Counted from the first letter of the stretch, positions 1-8,696 are shown. The stretch: 64,000 nucleotides of DNA from Acidobacteriaceae bacterium (GCA_003134855.1 PLCS01000007.1:62001-126000), one strand, 5' to 3'. Made by a program: numbers and translations. The notes: generated from the letters alone by a model not told the origin.

Positions 1-2
1 AA

Positions 3-89
3 GGCAAGTGGGTTGCCGCAACCGGCAAACGCACGGTAAGCGTGGGGGCATCAAGCCGCGATCTGCGGGTGGAGCAGAGCATCGACTAA
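3..89 (+). CDS. C-terminal tail of a probable glycoside hydrolase family 3 protein (partial)
   Basis: An open frame runs in from the left edge and stops at TAA 87-89. The 28 visible residues begin GKWVAATGKRTVSVGASSRD and end in VEQSID. A stretch of this kind, with a gly-rich strand followed by VGASSRDLR, is typical of the fibronectin III-like domain that closes GH3 beta-glucosidases and xylosidases. The terminator that follows at 117-174 supports this being a real gene end. Only the tail is visible, so substrate and signal peptide cannot be judged. Confidence 0.5.
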   Translation, partial: GKWVAATGKRTVSVGASSRDLRVEQSID

Positions 90-116
90 GTGGCTTGCAG
101 GTTCCCTGCTGCCGAT

Positions 117-174
117 AACTGAAAAGAACCCGGTCCACGATGGAGTTTCGTCCATCATGGGCCGGTTTCTTTTC
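117..174 (+). terminator. Rho-independent terminator-like hairpin
   Basis: A long imperfect inverted repeat pairs GAAAAGAACCCGGTCCACGA (about 120-139) with the complementary run ending TTTCTTTTC near 174. The loop is around GTTTCG at 145-150. The stem ends in a T-rich run on the + strand, as expected for a terminator closing the gene at the left edge. It lies just upstream of rdgB at 203. Confidence 0.65.
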
Positions 175-202
175 GGCTCGGCTTGCCCGTTACACTCTTC
201 CC

Positions 203-826
203 ATGGGCCTTCGACTCTACGCCGCCACCACCAGCCAAGGCAAGCTGCGCGACTTTCGCACTGCCGCCGAAGCCCACGCCCTCGACCTTGAGCCTCTTCC
301 GGGAATCGAAACAATCCCCGCGCCGGAGGAGGACGGCCTGACCTTCGCCGCAAACGCCACACTCAAGGCCGTTTACTATTCGCGGTTTGCTTCGGGCGAG
401 CTGGTACTAGCGGACGACTCCGGCCTGGAAGTGGACGCTCTCGATGGCACACCCGGCGTTCGCTCGGCCCGCTTTGCCGCGGATGCCGGAGTGGTGGACT
501 CGCACGGCGCCAAGCACACCACCGACGTTTGGAACAACATGGAGCTGTTGCTGCGGCTGGCCGGCGTGCCCGCCGCCGAACGCACGGCGCGCTACCGCTG
601 TGTGCTGGTGGCGGCTCGCGACGGCGTTGCCCTGCACACCGCCGAGGGCTCTGTGGAAGGGCTGATTCTGGAATCGCCGCGCGGCACGGGCGGCTTCGGC
701 TACGACCCGCTGTTTTATCTGCCCGCGCTCGACCGCACCATGGCCGAAGTGGACCTGGAAACCAAGCACTCGCTCAGCCATCGCGGGCGCGCCATTGCGG
801 CTCTGCTGGCAATGTTGGCCGTGTGA
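203..826 (+). CDS. rdgB: RdgB/HAM1 family non-canonical purine NTP pyrophosphatase
   Basis: The predicted 207-residue protein belongs to the ITPase/HAM1 family. This family hydrolyses dITP, ITP and XTP to the monophosphate and pyrophosphate, keeping deaminated purines out of DNA and RNA. The N-terminal phosphate-binding segment TTSQGK is at residues 9-14, the metal-binding LADDSGLEVDAL at about 69-80, the GTGGFGYDPLF nucleotide-binding loop near 160, and the closing HSLSHRGRA near 189. All are diagnostic. ATG 203 is preferred to an upstream in-frame ATG at 140, because the family starts directly before the first beta strand and 140 lies inside the terminator hairpin. The gene stands alone, ahead of the sdh operon. 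Confidence 0.93.
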   Translation: MGLRLYAATTSQGKLRDFRTAAEAHALDLEPLPGIETIPAPEEDGLTFAANATLKAVYYSRFASGELVLADDSGLEVDALDGTPGVRSARFAADAGVVDSHGAKHTTDVWNNMELLLRLAGVPAAERTARYRCVLVAARDGVALHTAEGSVEGLILESPRGTGGFGYDPLFYLPALDRTMAEVDLETKHSLSHRGRAIAALLAMLAV

Positions 827-871
827 CAATACCATTTTTGAATCGAAAAGGATCAAGCCTCATGGAATTGG

Positions 872-901
872 TTGACGAATGTGATCTGGAACACCAATAA
901 T
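872..901 (+). promoter_or_regulatory. Candidate sigma-70 promoter of the sdhCAB operon
   Basis: TTGACG at 872-877 and AATAAT at 896-901 are separated by 18 bases, close to a vegetative -35/-10 arrangement. This would give a transcript starting near 908 and a leader of about 85 bases ahead of sdhC at 994. The call rests on pattern only. Confidence 0.4.
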
Positions 902-993
902 GAATGAAAATCAGGCCGCGCATCCCGTTCCTCGATTTGAGACCGCCGTCTGCCAGAACCCGCGCCTGCAAGCCTCTAGGAGCTCACACCGCT

Positions 994-1704
994 ATGGCCA
1001 CCGCTCAATCCCCTGCCGCGACTCCCCAACGCCCAATTGTTCGCTCCGGCGTCAAGCCGCTGCGCGCCGGTGAGGGCTCGTCCTTCCTCTGGCACAAACT
1101 GCATTCGCTGCTCGGCATCATCCCGCTGGGCGCATTCCTGCTGGAACATATGCTCTCGAACTTTGAGGCGCTCAAAGGGCCCATCGCTTACGGCGAGCAG
1201 GTCCGCTTCCTCAACAGCCTGCCTATGGTGCGCGTGCTGGAGTGGGTTTTCATCTTTCTGCCCATCCTCTATCATGCCTGCTACGGCGTCTGGATCTGGC
1301 TGCGCGGCAAGTCGAACATCGTCTATTATCCCTGGGCGGGCAACTGGCTCTACGTCGCCCAGCGCTACACCGGCCTGATCGCCTTCGCCTACATTTTGCA
1401 GCATGTGATTCGACAGCGCTTCATGGGCGTCAGCTTGCCCGAGCATCCGATGGAGGCCTTCGCCAAGGTGCAGCAGGAACTGGCCAACCCCTGGATGCTG
1501 GCCGTCTACGTCATCGCGATGATCGCCATCTGCTGGCACTTCTCTTACGGCGTCTGGCTCTTCGCGGCCAAGTGGGGCATCACCCCCGGCACACGCGCTC
1601 GCAAGCGCTTCGGCTACGTCTGCGTCGCGCTCGGGCTGGGACTCGCCATCATGGGCCTCTGGAGCATCTGGGCCTTTGTTGGAAATTCAGCTTCTAGCTT
1701 CTAG
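994..1704 (+). CDS. sdhC: Succinate dehydrogenase, cytochrome b558 membrane anchor subunit
   Basis: This 236-residue protein is a B-type SdhC, with five hydrophobic segments and conserved histidines that ligate two hemes. Examples are the WHKLHSLLG and LLEHMLSN helices near the N-terminus and HACYGVWIW and WHFSYGVWLF further on. It anchors SdhAB in the inner membrane and passes electrons to the quinone. The start at 994 is chosen because AGGAG lies at 978-982; an in-frame ATG at 904 would sit beside the -10 element. The stop codon TAG 1702-1704 lies inside an AGCT-type repeat, so the last few residues (NSASSF) are partly repeat-encoded. sdhA and sdhB follow on the same strand. Confidence 0.93.
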   Translation: MATAQSPAATPQRPIVRSGVKPLRAGEGSSFLWHKLHSLLGIIPLGAFLLEHMLSNFEALKGPIAYGEQVRFLNSLPMVRVLEWVFIFLPILYHACYGVWIWLRGKSNIVYYPWAGNWLYVAQRYTGLIAFAYILQHVIRQRFMGVSLPEHPMEAFAKVQQELANPWMLAVYVIAMIAICWHFSYGVWLFAAKWGITPGTRARKRFGYVCVALGLGLAIMGLWSIWAFVGNSASSF

Positions 1705-1762
1705 CCGCCAGCTTTTAGCTAAAAGCTAGAGGCTAGAAGCTAGAGGCTAGCAGCTAACAGCT
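1688..1762. repeat. AGCT-type palindromic intergenic repeat between sdhC and sdhA
   Basis: This short block consists of permuted GCTAGAAGCTAGAGG-like units. It contains a perfect 18-base palindrome, AGCTTTTAGCTAAAAGCT, at 1710-1727, flanked by CTTCTAGC on the left and GCTAGAAG on the right. Similar material occurs at 32711-32745, 32836-32860 and (variant) 26396-26482. The block overlaps the sdhC stop codon and sits directly ahead of the sdhA ribosome-binding site. Confidence 0.8.
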
Positions 1763-1782
1763 ATCCGAAAGGAAAGTTATTC

Positions 1783-3561
1783 ATGGCAACACCCAGAATC
1801 ATCGTGGTTGGCGGAGGCCTGGCCGGGCTCGCGGCGGTCATCAAGATCGCCGAGGCTGGCGGCAACGTGGACTTATTTTCAATCGTCCCGGTCAAGCGCT
1901 CGCACTCGGTTTGCGCACAGGGCGGCATCAATGCGGCCAAGAACCTCAAGGGCGAGGGCGACACCACCTGGAAGCACTTCGACGACACCATCTACGGCGG
2001 CGACTTTCTGGCCAACCAGACCCCGGTCAAGGCAATGTGCGAGGCCGCGCCGGCGATTATTGATCTTTTAGACCGCATGGGCGTGACCTTTAATCGCACG
2101 CCTGAGGGGCTGCTCGACTTTCGCCGCTTCGGCGGCACGCTTTACAACCGCACCGCCTTCGCCGGCGCAACCACCGGGCAGCAGTTACTCTACGCGCTCG
2201 ACGAACAGGTGCGGCGGTATGAGTCCGAAGGCAAGGTTAAAAAGTACGAAGGCTGGGAGTTTCTCTCCGCAGTGATCGATTCCAAGGGCGTGGCGCGCGG
2301 CATCACCGCCCTCGACCTGCGGACGATGGAACTGCGCAGCTTCCCCGCCGACGCCATCATCCTGGCTACCGGCGGCATCGGAGCCATCTTCGGTAAGAGC
2401 ACTAACTCCGTGGTCTGCACCGGCTCGGCGCAATCGGCGGTCTATCAGCAGGGCGTGACTTACGCGAACGGCGAGTGCATCCAGGTCCATCCCACCTGCA
2501 TCCCCGGCGAAGACAAGCTGCGCCTGATGTCGGAGTCGGCGCGCGGCGAGGGCGGGCGCGTCTGGGTGCCGCGCACGGCAGGCGACAAGCGGCCCATCAA
2601 GCAGATTCCCGAAGCCGAGCGATTCTATTTTCTGGAAGAGTGGTATCCCAAGTACGGCAACCTCGTCCCCCGCGACATCGCCACGCGCGCCATTCACAAG
2701 GTGGTCTACGAGGAGGGCCTGGGGATCGACGGCCAGCCGATGGTCTATCTCGACTTATCTCATATTGATCGCGCCACGCTCGACCGCAAACTCGGCGGCA
2801 TCCTCGACATTTATGAGAAGTTTGTCGGCGACGATCCCCACAACGTGCCGATGAAGATTTTTCCCGGAGTGCATTACACCATGGGCGGTTTGTGGGTGGA
2901 TTTCAACCAGATGACCAACATTCCCGGCATCTTTGCCGCCGGCGAGTGCGAGTATCAGTACCACGGCGCCAACCGCCTGGGGGCTAACTCGCTGCTCAGT
3001 TGCATCTACGGCGGCTTCATCTCCGGCCCCAACGCTCTGAGTTACGCCAAGAGCCTGCCCGCGCAGGAGGGCGACGGCGGCCACGCGGCTGAACTCACTC
3101 GCCAGGCCGGGATCAATTCCAGCCTGCTCAAGAACGAAGGGACGGAAAATCCCTTCAAGTTATGGCGCGAGTTAGGCGATGTTATGACCAAGCACGCTAC
3201 CGTCATTCGCTATAACAAGGGGTTGCAGCAGGCTGACGAGAAGATCGTCGAGCTGCTGGACCGCTACGGGAATGTGAATCTCAGCGACAAAAGCCAGTGG
3301 GCTAACACCAGCTTCGCCTTTGCGCGCCAGTTGAAAAACATGCTGGAGCTGGCGCGGGTCGTCGCGCAGGGAGCGCGTTTGCGCGATGAGTCGCGCGGCG
3401 CGCATTACAAGCCCGACTTTCCCGACCGCAATGACGAGCAGTTCCTGAAGACCACCAAGGCCAGTTATACCGGAGACGTGATCGGCCCGCGCTTCGAGTA
3501 CGAAGAAGTGGACACACAGTACATCAAACCGCGCCCGCGCCGTTACGACGTGGCGAGTTAA
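1783..3561 (+). CDS. sdhA: Succinate dehydrogenase flavoprotein subunit
   Basis: This 592-residue protein oxidises succinate to fumarate and hands electrons from covalently bound FAD to SdhB. The dinucleotide-binding GGGLAG is at residues 10-15. His41 in RSHSVCAQGG is the expected covalent FAD attachment site. The fumarate-reductase signature with HYTMGGLWVD and GECEYQYHGANRLGANSLL lies in the second half, and the C-terminal capping region is complete. AAAGGAAAG at about 1768-1776 provides the ribosome-binding site for ATG 1783. It is the middle gene of sdhCAB, 17 bases ahead of sdhB. Confidence 0.97.
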   Translation: MATPRIIVVGGGLAGLAAVIKIAEAGGNVDLFSIVPVKRSHSVCAQGGINAAKNLKGEGDTTWKHFDDTIYGGDFLANQTPVKAMCEAAPAIIDLLDRMGVTFNRTPEGLLDFRRFGGTLYNRTAFAGATTGQQLLYALDEQVRRYESEGKVKKYEGWEFLSAVIDSKGVARGITALDLRTMELRSFPADAIILATGGIGAIFGKSTNSVVCTGSAQSAVYQQGVTYANGECIQVHPTCIPGEDKLRLMSESARGEGGRVWVPRTAGDKRPIKQIPEAERFYFLEEWYPKYGNLVPRDIATRAIHKVVYEEGLGIDGQPMVYLDLSHIDRATLDRKLGGILDIYEKFVGDDPHNVPMKIFPGVHYTMGGLWVDFNQMTNIPGIFAAGECEYQYHGANRLGANSLLSCIYGGFISGPNALSYAKSLPAQEGDGGHAAELTRQAGINSSLLKNEGTENPFKLWRELGDVMTKHATVIRYNKGLQQADEKIVELLDRYGNVNLSDKSQWANTSFAFARQLKNMLELARVVAQGARLRDESRGAHYKPDFPDRNDEQFLKTTKASYTGDVIGPRFEYEEVDTQYIKPRPRRYDVAS

Positions 3562-3578
3562 GCAAAGGGAGACTGACA

Positions 3579-4328
3579 ATGGCAAACAAGACTGTATCTT
3601 TCGAAATCAAGCGCCAGGCCAGCCCCGATGCTCCCGCCGTATGGGAGAGCTTCGAGATCGAGTGGCGTCCGGGCATGAACGTCATCTCCGCGATGATGGA
3701 GATCGCCGGCAACCCGGTAACCGCCGACGGCCATAGCACCACGCCGATAACTTATGACTCGAATTGCCTGGAGGAAATCTGCGGCTCCTGCGCGATGCGC
3801 ATCAACGGCAAGGCCCGCATGGCCTGCTCGTCGCTGGTCGATAACCTGGAACAACCGATCCGCGTTGAGCCGCTCAGCAAGTTTCCGCTGGTGCGCGACC
3901 TGCAAGTTGACCGGTCGGTTTTGTTCGAGAATTTGAAGGCCGTCAAGGCGTGGATTCCTATCGACGGAACGTATGACCTGGGCGCAGGCCCGCGCGTCTT
4001 GCCGCAAGAGCAGGAGGCGAGTTATCCGCTCTCGAATTGCATCTCCTGCACCTGCTGCATGGAAGTTTGCCCGCAGTTTAACGAAGACACTAACTTCGTC
4101 GGCGCGGCCACTATTGCCCAGGTCAAGCTCTTCAACAACCATCCCACCGGGAGAGTCTTAAAGGAAGAGCGGCTGCGCGCGCTGGCCGGCGACGGCGGCA
4201 TTCAGGAGTGCGGCTTTGCGCAAAACTGCGTAGAAGTTTGCCCCAAGAGCATTCCGCTGACCAACACTATCTCCGATATAAGCCGCGACGTTCTCCTCCA
4301 GAAGGCCAAGGATTTCCTACGCAACTGA
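3579..4328 (+). CDS. sdhB: Succinate dehydrogenase iron-sulfur subunit
   Basis: This 249-residue subunit carries electrons from FAD to the membrane anchor through three Fe-S centres. The N-terminal ferredoxin-like domain has the [2Fe-2S] set CLEEICGSCAMR with a later Cys in ARMAC. The C-terminal half has CISCTCCMEVCP and CGFAQNCVEVCPKS, which bind the [4Fe-4S] and [3Fe-4S] centres. The start ATG 3579 follows AAAGGGAGA. The gene order C-A-B and lack of a separate SdhD match the B-type complexes of Bacillus and acidobacteria. Confidence 0.97.
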   Translation: MANKTVSFEIKRQASPDAPAVWESFEIEWRPGMNVISAMMEIAGNPVTADGHSTTPITYDSNCLEEICGSCAMRINGKARMACSSLVDNLEQPIRVEPLSKFPLVRDLQVDRSVLFENLKAVKAWIPIDGTYDLGAGPRVLPQEQEASYPLSNCISCTCCMEVCPQFNEDTNFVGAATIAQVKLFNNHPTGRVLKEERLRALAGDGGIQECGFAQNCVEVCPKSIPLTNTISDISRDVLLQKAKDFLRN

Positions 4329-4350
4329 CGACCGTTCTTGCCCTCAGGAA

Positions 4351-4367
4351 GAGATGGTCTCCATCTC
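4351..4367. terminator. Short hairpin after sdhB, possible terminator
   Basis: GAGATGG (4351-4357) and CCATCTC (4361-4367) form a seven-base stem with a three-base loop, 22 bases after the sdhB stop. No T tract follows, so the hairpin is only a candidate for operon termination or mRNA end stabilisation. It lies between the convergent sdhB and antitoxin genes. Confidence 0.35.
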
Positions 4368-4426
4368 AGAAAATCCAGCGATGGCGATGATTTGCGAGTA
4401 ATCCAATTGAAATCCGGACCTCCGGC

Positions 4427-4723
4427 TCAAGCAACCCGCAATGCTTTCTGCACGGCCTCCGGTTCACGGTCAATCACTCGCAGATAGGCGCGCGCTGTCC
4501 CGTCGGGAACGCGCCTTCCCTGCTCCCAGTGGCGTAGAGTATTGATGTTGAAGTCGAAGCGATCAGCAAACTCCTGTTGCGTCATACCCAGACGGCCGCG
4601 GATCGCCTTGATGTCGATCTCGGGCGGAATATGAACGACGTATTGGCTCTCATCGGCGGTTCCTTCGATGAAGGCCAACGCCTGTTCAAGGCCACGCAGA
4701 ATCCCTTCGCCAACTTCGCTCAT
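4427..4723 (-). CDS. HigA-like helix-turn-helix antitoxin
   Basis: This 98-residue protein has a Xre/HigA-type helix-turn-helix over about residues 36-80. The key stretch runs from IRGRLGMTQQEFADRFD to LRHWEQGRRVPDG. It is preceded by an N-terminal helix that probably contacts the toxin. Its ATG overlaps the last four bases of the upstream toxin gene (ATGA at 4720-4723), giving the toxin-first order typical of higBA. It probably neutralises the toxin and represses the operon, perhaps at the inverted repeat 5098-5117. Confidence is high for the class and lower for the exact family name. Confidence 0.85.
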   Translation of the reverse strand: MSEVGEGILRGLEQALAFIEGTADESQYVVHIPPEIDIKAIRGRLGMTQQEFADRFDFNINTLRHWEQGRRVPDGTARAYLRVIDREPEAVQKALRVA

Positions 4724-5082
4724 CGCATTTGCCTCCGTCTTTTGTGCGCCTCAACCATCTGTATCGTAAACTGCTGCATCTTCTTCAATTGAACCTGAGA
4801 AAGATCTTCCTGCTCGTTCTTGGCATACGCTTTCAGAAGCAGCAGCGGCATCTCCGTATCGTGGAAGAAGTAGATTACGCGCGCTCCACTTCGCTTACCT
4901 CGACCCTCCAACCCCCAACGCAGCTTGCGCACCCCGCCCGATCCGGGAATCACATCGCCCGCAGTGGGGTTGTAAGCCAGATAAAGGACCAGTTCCGCCC
5001 GCTCCGCGTCGTCCATCAGCTTCTTCGTCGCGCTGAGGAACTCCTGCGTCTCCACAACCGATATGGGCCGTATCTCTGGCAA
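4720..5082 (-). CDS. RelE/HigB-like toxin
   Basis: This 120-residue basic protein has the RelE/HigB fold pattern. It opens with an N-terminal helix pair, followed by LRKLRW-type strand residues (GVRKLRWGLEGRGKRSG) and the strand RVIYFFHDTEMPLLLLKAYAKNEQEDLS. HigB-like toxins of this kind cleave mRNA on the ribosome. The longest frame starts at TTG 5082; an internal GTG could serve instead, and no strong ribosome-binding site decides between them. The gene comes first in the operon and overlaps the antitoxin by four bases. Confidence 0.82.
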   Translation of the reverse strand: MPEIRPISVVETQEFLSATKKLMDDAERAELVLYLAYNPTAGDVIPGSGGVRKLRWGLEGRGKRSGARVIYFFHDTEMPLLLLKAYAKNEQEDLSQVQLKKMQQFTIQMVEAHKRRRQMR

Positions 5083-5097
5083 AAATTATTGTAGTTC

Positions 5098-5117
5098 ATT
5101 GCACTACCCGGTGCAAT
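5098..5117. promoter_or_regulatory. Perfect inverted repeat upstream of the HigBA-type operon, candidate operator
   Basis: ATTGCAC (5098-5104) and GTGCAAT (5111-5117) are exact inverted repeats separated by six bases, 15 bases upstream of the toxin start. The spacing and position fit autoregulation by the helix-turn-helix antitoxin. The site also lies about 66 bases ahead of the divergent gene at 5184, so it could affect both. Confidence 0.5.
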
Positions 5118-5183
5118 CCGTGATCAGCGATTTTCCAGAAGATCTATAAAACATGGTGCGGGAGCCTATATTATCATGCCGGT

Positions 5184-6344
5184 ATGCGAAACACGACCTT
5201 CCTGAGAACGCTCTCTTGCCGCATCAACCTGCTTTTTCTCGTCGCGCTCGGCATGGTTTGCCTGCCGACCATCGCTCAGGATGCTGCCACTCCCTCCGCC
5301 CCCGCCAAAGAAGCTCCAGCTGCCGCGCTGCCCAGTGACCCGAAGGAACTGATGCTGCTGGCCGCCAAGGTCAACGGCCTCACGGGCGATGATGTGAAGC
5401 CATGGCACCTGAAAGCGTCGTTCAAAGCGTTCGACGAACAAGGTATGCCAAGGGAACAAGGTACGTACGAAGAGTTCTGGGTCAACTTTTGCAAAGAAAA
5501 GCAGTTTTTCAATGGAAGCAGATCTTCGGCGGCGATTTACAGAGCCAATTGCGGCTTTCCAAATGGTGGGCTCGACGTAGTGCCAGGCGACGCCGAAGGA
5601 GACCACGCAACAGCGGAATGGATTGGTCGAGTCATGAAAGACATTCACACCAATCTCGATTTTCCATTGTCTTCCGATCTGGTGCTAGATGAGTTCAGAT
5701 TTCGGCCTCAAGAAGCCACCAGCCTTGAGCAAACCTGTGTTGCCCAGCTTGGTTATCCAGCTCTCACTGATCAACATATGCCAGTCGATGCTGTCTATTG
5801 TTTCGACAATTCCGGCGCGTTGCTTCGTTCGACGATCTTGTTTCCACGCGCAAGAGAATCCAGATCAAGCAATTCAATCCGATTCGAGGGACACATTCTT
5901 CCTGGCGACCTTGAAGTGCGAACAAACGGAAAAACGACTCTGTCGGTTCATCTCGAAAGAATCGAGCTACTTTCAGCTGCTGGTAAAGTCGACTTCGATA
6001 TACCCAAGGATCGTGCCCAGCAACAGCAAATGTTCCTTGAGCCACCAGCAGTGAAACAGGTCGTTCCTCACCGCAAGTTGATCACCCTCACGCAAGAGGA
6101 GGCAATGGAACGCGTCACGAAAAAAGTTGACCCGAAACTTCCCGAAGGCTCTTCTGAGGCTGGGACTGTTGTCTTTGAAGTAACAATCGGCAAAACAGGC
6201 CGGATCACGATGGAACGTCCAGTGAGTGGCCCGGTGGGTCTTAGCAGTTCCGTTATGAACGCCCTGCTTCAATGGGAGTTCAATCCATATTTATTCGATG
6301 GCACTCCAATTGAGGTAAAGACAACGTTCACATTCACCTTTTGA
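5184..6344 (+). CDS. Secreted protein with a C-terminal TonB-like domain
   Basis: This 386-residue protein has a signal peptide (hydrophobic LLFLVALGMVCLPTIAQ, cleavage near residue 33) and an Ala/Pro linker. A large middle region of unknown fold spans about residues 50-290. The C-terminal ~90 residues resemble the TonB C-terminal fold: the pattern AGTVVFEVTIGKTGRI followed by ALLQWEFNPYLFDGTPIEVKTTFTFTF is characteristic. There is no N-terminal membrane anchor of TonB type and no ExbBD nearby, so an energy-transducing role is doubtful. Acidobacteria carry many such periplasmic proteins. Function is unknown. Confidence 0.75.
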   Translation: MRNTTFLRTLSCRINLLFLVALGMVCLPTIAQDAATPSAPAKEAPAAALPSDPKELMLLAAKVNGLTGDDVKPWHLKASFKAFDEQGMPREQGTYEEFWVNFCKEKQFFNGSRSSAAIYRANCGFPNGGLDVVPGDAEGDHATAEWIGRVMKDIHTNLDFPLSSDLVLDEFRFRPQEATSLEQTCVAQLGYPALTDQHMPVDAVYCFDNSGALLRSTILFPRARESRSSNSIRFEGHILPGDLEVRTNGKTTLSVHLERIELLSAAGKVDFDIPKDRAQQQQMFLEPPAVKQVVPHRKLITLTQEEAMERVTKKVDPKLPEGSSEAGTVVFEVTIGKTGRITMERPVSGPVGLSSSVMNALLQWEFNPYLFDGTPIEVKTTFTFTF

Positions 6345-6358
6345 CCTAAGATAGGAAC

Positions 6359-6392
6359 TCGAAGTGAGCAATCAATCAATTGCTCACTTCGA
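6359..6392. terminator. Strong bidirectional hairpin between convergent genes
   Basis: Thirteen-base perfect arms, TCGAAGTGAGCAA at 6359-6371 and TTGCTCACTTCGA at 6380-6392, enclose an eight-base loop. The hairpin lies 14 bases after the stop of the TonB-domain gene and 40 bases beyond the stop of the oppositely oriented dnaK, so it can close both transcripts. No long T tract follows. Confidence 0.7.
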
Positions 6393-6432
6393 TGTATTCC
6401 TCCAGAAGGACGACACGCCTGGACGGCCAGTC

Positions 6433-8364
6433 CTACTTTTTGTCTTCCACGTCCACGTACTCGGCGTCGATCACGCCTTCGTCCTTCTTTGGTTCGGCGG
6501 CGGGTTCGGTTGCGCCGGGAGCCGCTCCAGCCGCCGCGGTCTGCGCAGCCGTCGCCTTGTAGACGATCTCGGCGAGTTTGTGGCTGGCGTGAGTGAGCTT
6601 CTCGTGCTGGGATTTCAGCTCCTTCGAGGTTGGCGTGCCTTCCAGCAGCTTCTTCGACTCGGCCAGAATCGTTTCGACTTCGGCCTTTACCGGAGCGGCC
6701 TCCGCGCCGGAGATCTTATCGCCGGAGTCCTTCAGCATCTTGTCGATGTTATAGACCATGCCATCGAGCGAGTTACGGGAGTCGATCTCCTCGCGCTTCT
6801 CCTTATCTTCATTCGCATGGGCCTCGGCGTCCTTGGCCATGCGCTCCACCTCTTCCTTGCTCAAGCCGGAGCTGGAAGTGATGGTGATGCGCGTGTCCTT
6901 GCCGGTGGCGTTGTCCTTGGCCGTCACATTGAGGATGCCGTTGGCGTCAATGTCAAAGGTCACCTCGATCTGCGGGACTCCGCGCGGGGCAGGCATGATG
7001 CCGCCCAGCTTGAACTTGCCCAGCGTGCGGTTCTGCGCCGCCAGTGGCCGCTCGCCCTGCAGGACGTGGACTTCGACTTCCGTCTGCGAATCCGCCGCCG
7101 TGGAAAACGTCTCCGTCTTCTTGGTGGGGATGGTAGTGTTGCGCTGGATCATCGGCGTGGCCACGCCGCCCAGCGTCTCGATGGCCAGCGTCAACGGCGT
7201 CACGTCCAGCAGCAGCAGGTCCTTGACCTCGCCGCCCAGCACGCCCGCCTGCACCGCCGCGCCAATCGCCACCACCTCGTCCGGGTTGACGCCGCGATGC
7301 GGCTCGCGCTCGAAGAGTTCCTTCACCAACGCCTGTATCTTGGGCATGCGCGTCTGGCCGCCCACCAGCACTACCTCATCGATGTCTTTGACACTGACGC
7401 CGGCGTCGGCGATGGCTTTCTTGCAGGGTTCGAGCGAGCGAAAGAGCAGATCCTCGACCAACTGCTCCAGCTTGGCCCGCGTCAGCTTGCGCACCAGATG
7501 CTTGGGGCCGGTGGCGTCGGCGGTGACAAAAGGTAAATTAATTTCTGTTTCAATGGTCGTAGAAAGCTCGATTTTGGCCTTCTCGGCGGCGTCCTTGAGG
7601 CGCTGGAGGGCCATCTCGTTGCCCTTCGAGGCCAGGTCCAGCCCCTGCTCCTGCTTGAACTCGGCAATCAGCCAGTCGACGATGCGCTGGTCCAGATTGT
7701 CGCCGCCCAGGTGGGTGTCGCCGTTGGTGCTCTTGACCTCAATGACACCTTCGCCAACTTCAAGAATCGAAATGTCAAAGGTGCCGCCACCGAAGTCGTA
7801 GACGGCAATCGTCTCGTCCTTCTTTTTGTCGAGGCCGTAGGCCAGCGCGGCCGCCGTCGGCTCGTTAACGATGCGCTTCACGTCGAGGCCGGCGATCTTG
7901 CCCGCGTCCTTGGTCGCCTGCCGCTGGGCGTCGTTGAAGTAGGCCGGAACGGTGATCACCGCCTCGGTGACCGTCTCGCCCAGGTAGGCTTCGGCGGACT
8001 TCTTGAGCTTTTGCAGGATCATCGCCGAGATTTCGGGCGGAGTGTACTCCTTGCCCTGCGCCATCACGCCCACGTGGTCGCCCTGTGCGATCACCTTGAA
8101 GGGCACCATCTTCATCTCGTCGCTGACTTCGTTGTAGCGGCGGCCCATGAAGCGCTTGATGGAGAAGATGGTGTTCTCCGGGTTGGTGATAGCTTGGCGC
8201 TTGGCCACCTGGCCGACGAGGCGCTCGCCGCTCTTGGTGAAGGCGACGACGGAGGGCGTAGTGCGCGCACCTTCTTCATTCGCAATGACTTTGGGCTCGC
8301 CGCCTTCGAGAACCGCGACGCACGAATTGGTGGTGCCCAGATCGATGCCGATAATCTTTGCCAT
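6433..8364 (-). CDS. dnaK: Molecular chaperone DnaK (Hsp70)
   Basis: This 643-residue Hsp70 has the actin-like ATPase domain, with [14 protein letters not shown] at the start, [18 protein letters not shown] near 190-210 and [11 protein letters not shown] near 335. The beta-sandwich substrate-binding domain follows, then the helical lid. The tail ends in [15 protein letters not shown], close to the usual DnaK C-terminus. It folds nascent and stress-damaged proteins in the cytoplasm together with DnaJ and GrpE, neither of which is adjacent here. Length and motifs are complete. An HspR-type HAIR-like sequence lies 50 bases upstream (8414-8434), which suggests repression by HspR rather than HrcA; no CIRCE element is visible. 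Confidence 0.98.
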   Translation of the reverse strand: MAKIIGIDLGTTNSCVAVLEGGEPKVIANEEGARTTPSVVAFTKSGERLVGQVAKRQAITNPENTIFSIKRFMGRRYNEVSDEMKMVPFKVIAQGDHVGVMAQGKEYTPPEISAMILQKLKKSAEAYLGETVTEAVITVPAYFNDAQRQATKDAGKIAGLDVKRIVNEPTAAALAYGLDKKKDETIAVYDFGGGTFDISILEVGEGVIEVKSTNGDTHLGGDNLDQRIVDWLIAEFKQEQGLDLASKGNEMALQRLKDAAEKAKIELSTTIETEINLPFVTADATGPKHLVRKLTRAKLEQLVEDLLFRSLEPCKKAIADAGVSVKDIDEVVLVGGQTRMPKIQALVKELFEREPHRGVNPDEVVAIGAAVQAGVLGGEVKDLLLLDVTPLTLAIETLGGVATPMIQRNTTIPTKKTETFSTAADSQTEVEVHVLQGERPLAAQNRTLGKFKLGGIMPAPRGVPQIEVTFDIDANGILNVTAKDNATGKDTRITITSSSGLSKEEVERMAKDAEAHANEDKEKREEIDSRNSLDGMVYNIDKMLKDSGDKISGAEAAPVKAEVETILAESKKLLEGTPTSKELKSQHEKLTHASHKLAEIVYKATAAQTAAAGAAPGATEPAAEPKKDEGVIDAEYVDVEDKK

Positions 8365-8413
8365 GGTTTGAACCTGCCTGTTGAGTGAATTTCCGACTCT
8401 TCCAGGATTTCAT

Positions 8414-8434
8414 ATTGAGTGGGTTATTGTCAAG
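8414..8434 (-). promoter_or_regulatory. HAIR-like (HspR) operator candidate upstream of dnaK
   Basis: ATTGAGT-N7-TGTCAAG matches the HspR-associated inverted repeat CTTGAGT-N7-ACTCAAG at 11 of 14 positions with the exact seven-base spacing. On the minus strand it overlaps a TTGACA -35-like hexamer. The placement 50 bases before dnaK fits an operator. The similarity was judged by eye. Confidence 0.5.
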
Positions 8435-8696
8435 TTTATATGATGCAATCTACATAAACATTTTATTCCGCTAATCCGGCACCCTTGCCAAAGCAATATC
8501 CCATTATTTTTCAATTGCATATTGTCTCTATTTATGCCACTCTGGTGTTCAATATTGCTCACTTTTCGCGGCTCATCCGGAGCGAAGTCAGAGGCGGTCC
8601 CCATGCCCCAGGCCAGTTCCCGCTGAACAACCTGCTCCTTCAGCCGAACTCTCAACTGCCACCGGAATCCTGGCGCAAGCAAGTGAAAAGGTGATT
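8435..8696. other. Gene-free divergent spacer between dnaK and the small secreted gene
   Basis: Together with the dnaK leader this gene-free spacer is about 330 bases long. It starts AT-rich (8435-8550), which fits promoters firing in both directions. No convincing open frame, RNA gene or long repeat is seen in it. Confidence 0.5.

Noticed and set aside
861..899. A 12-codon open frame ahead of sdhC, possible leader peptide
   Set aside because: It overlaps the probable -35 and -10 elements, so it would not be transcribed from that promoter.
6364..7801. Long + strand open frames opposite dnaK
   Set aside because: They are high-GC shadows of the dnaK coding strand, and dnaK is supported by full-length motifs.
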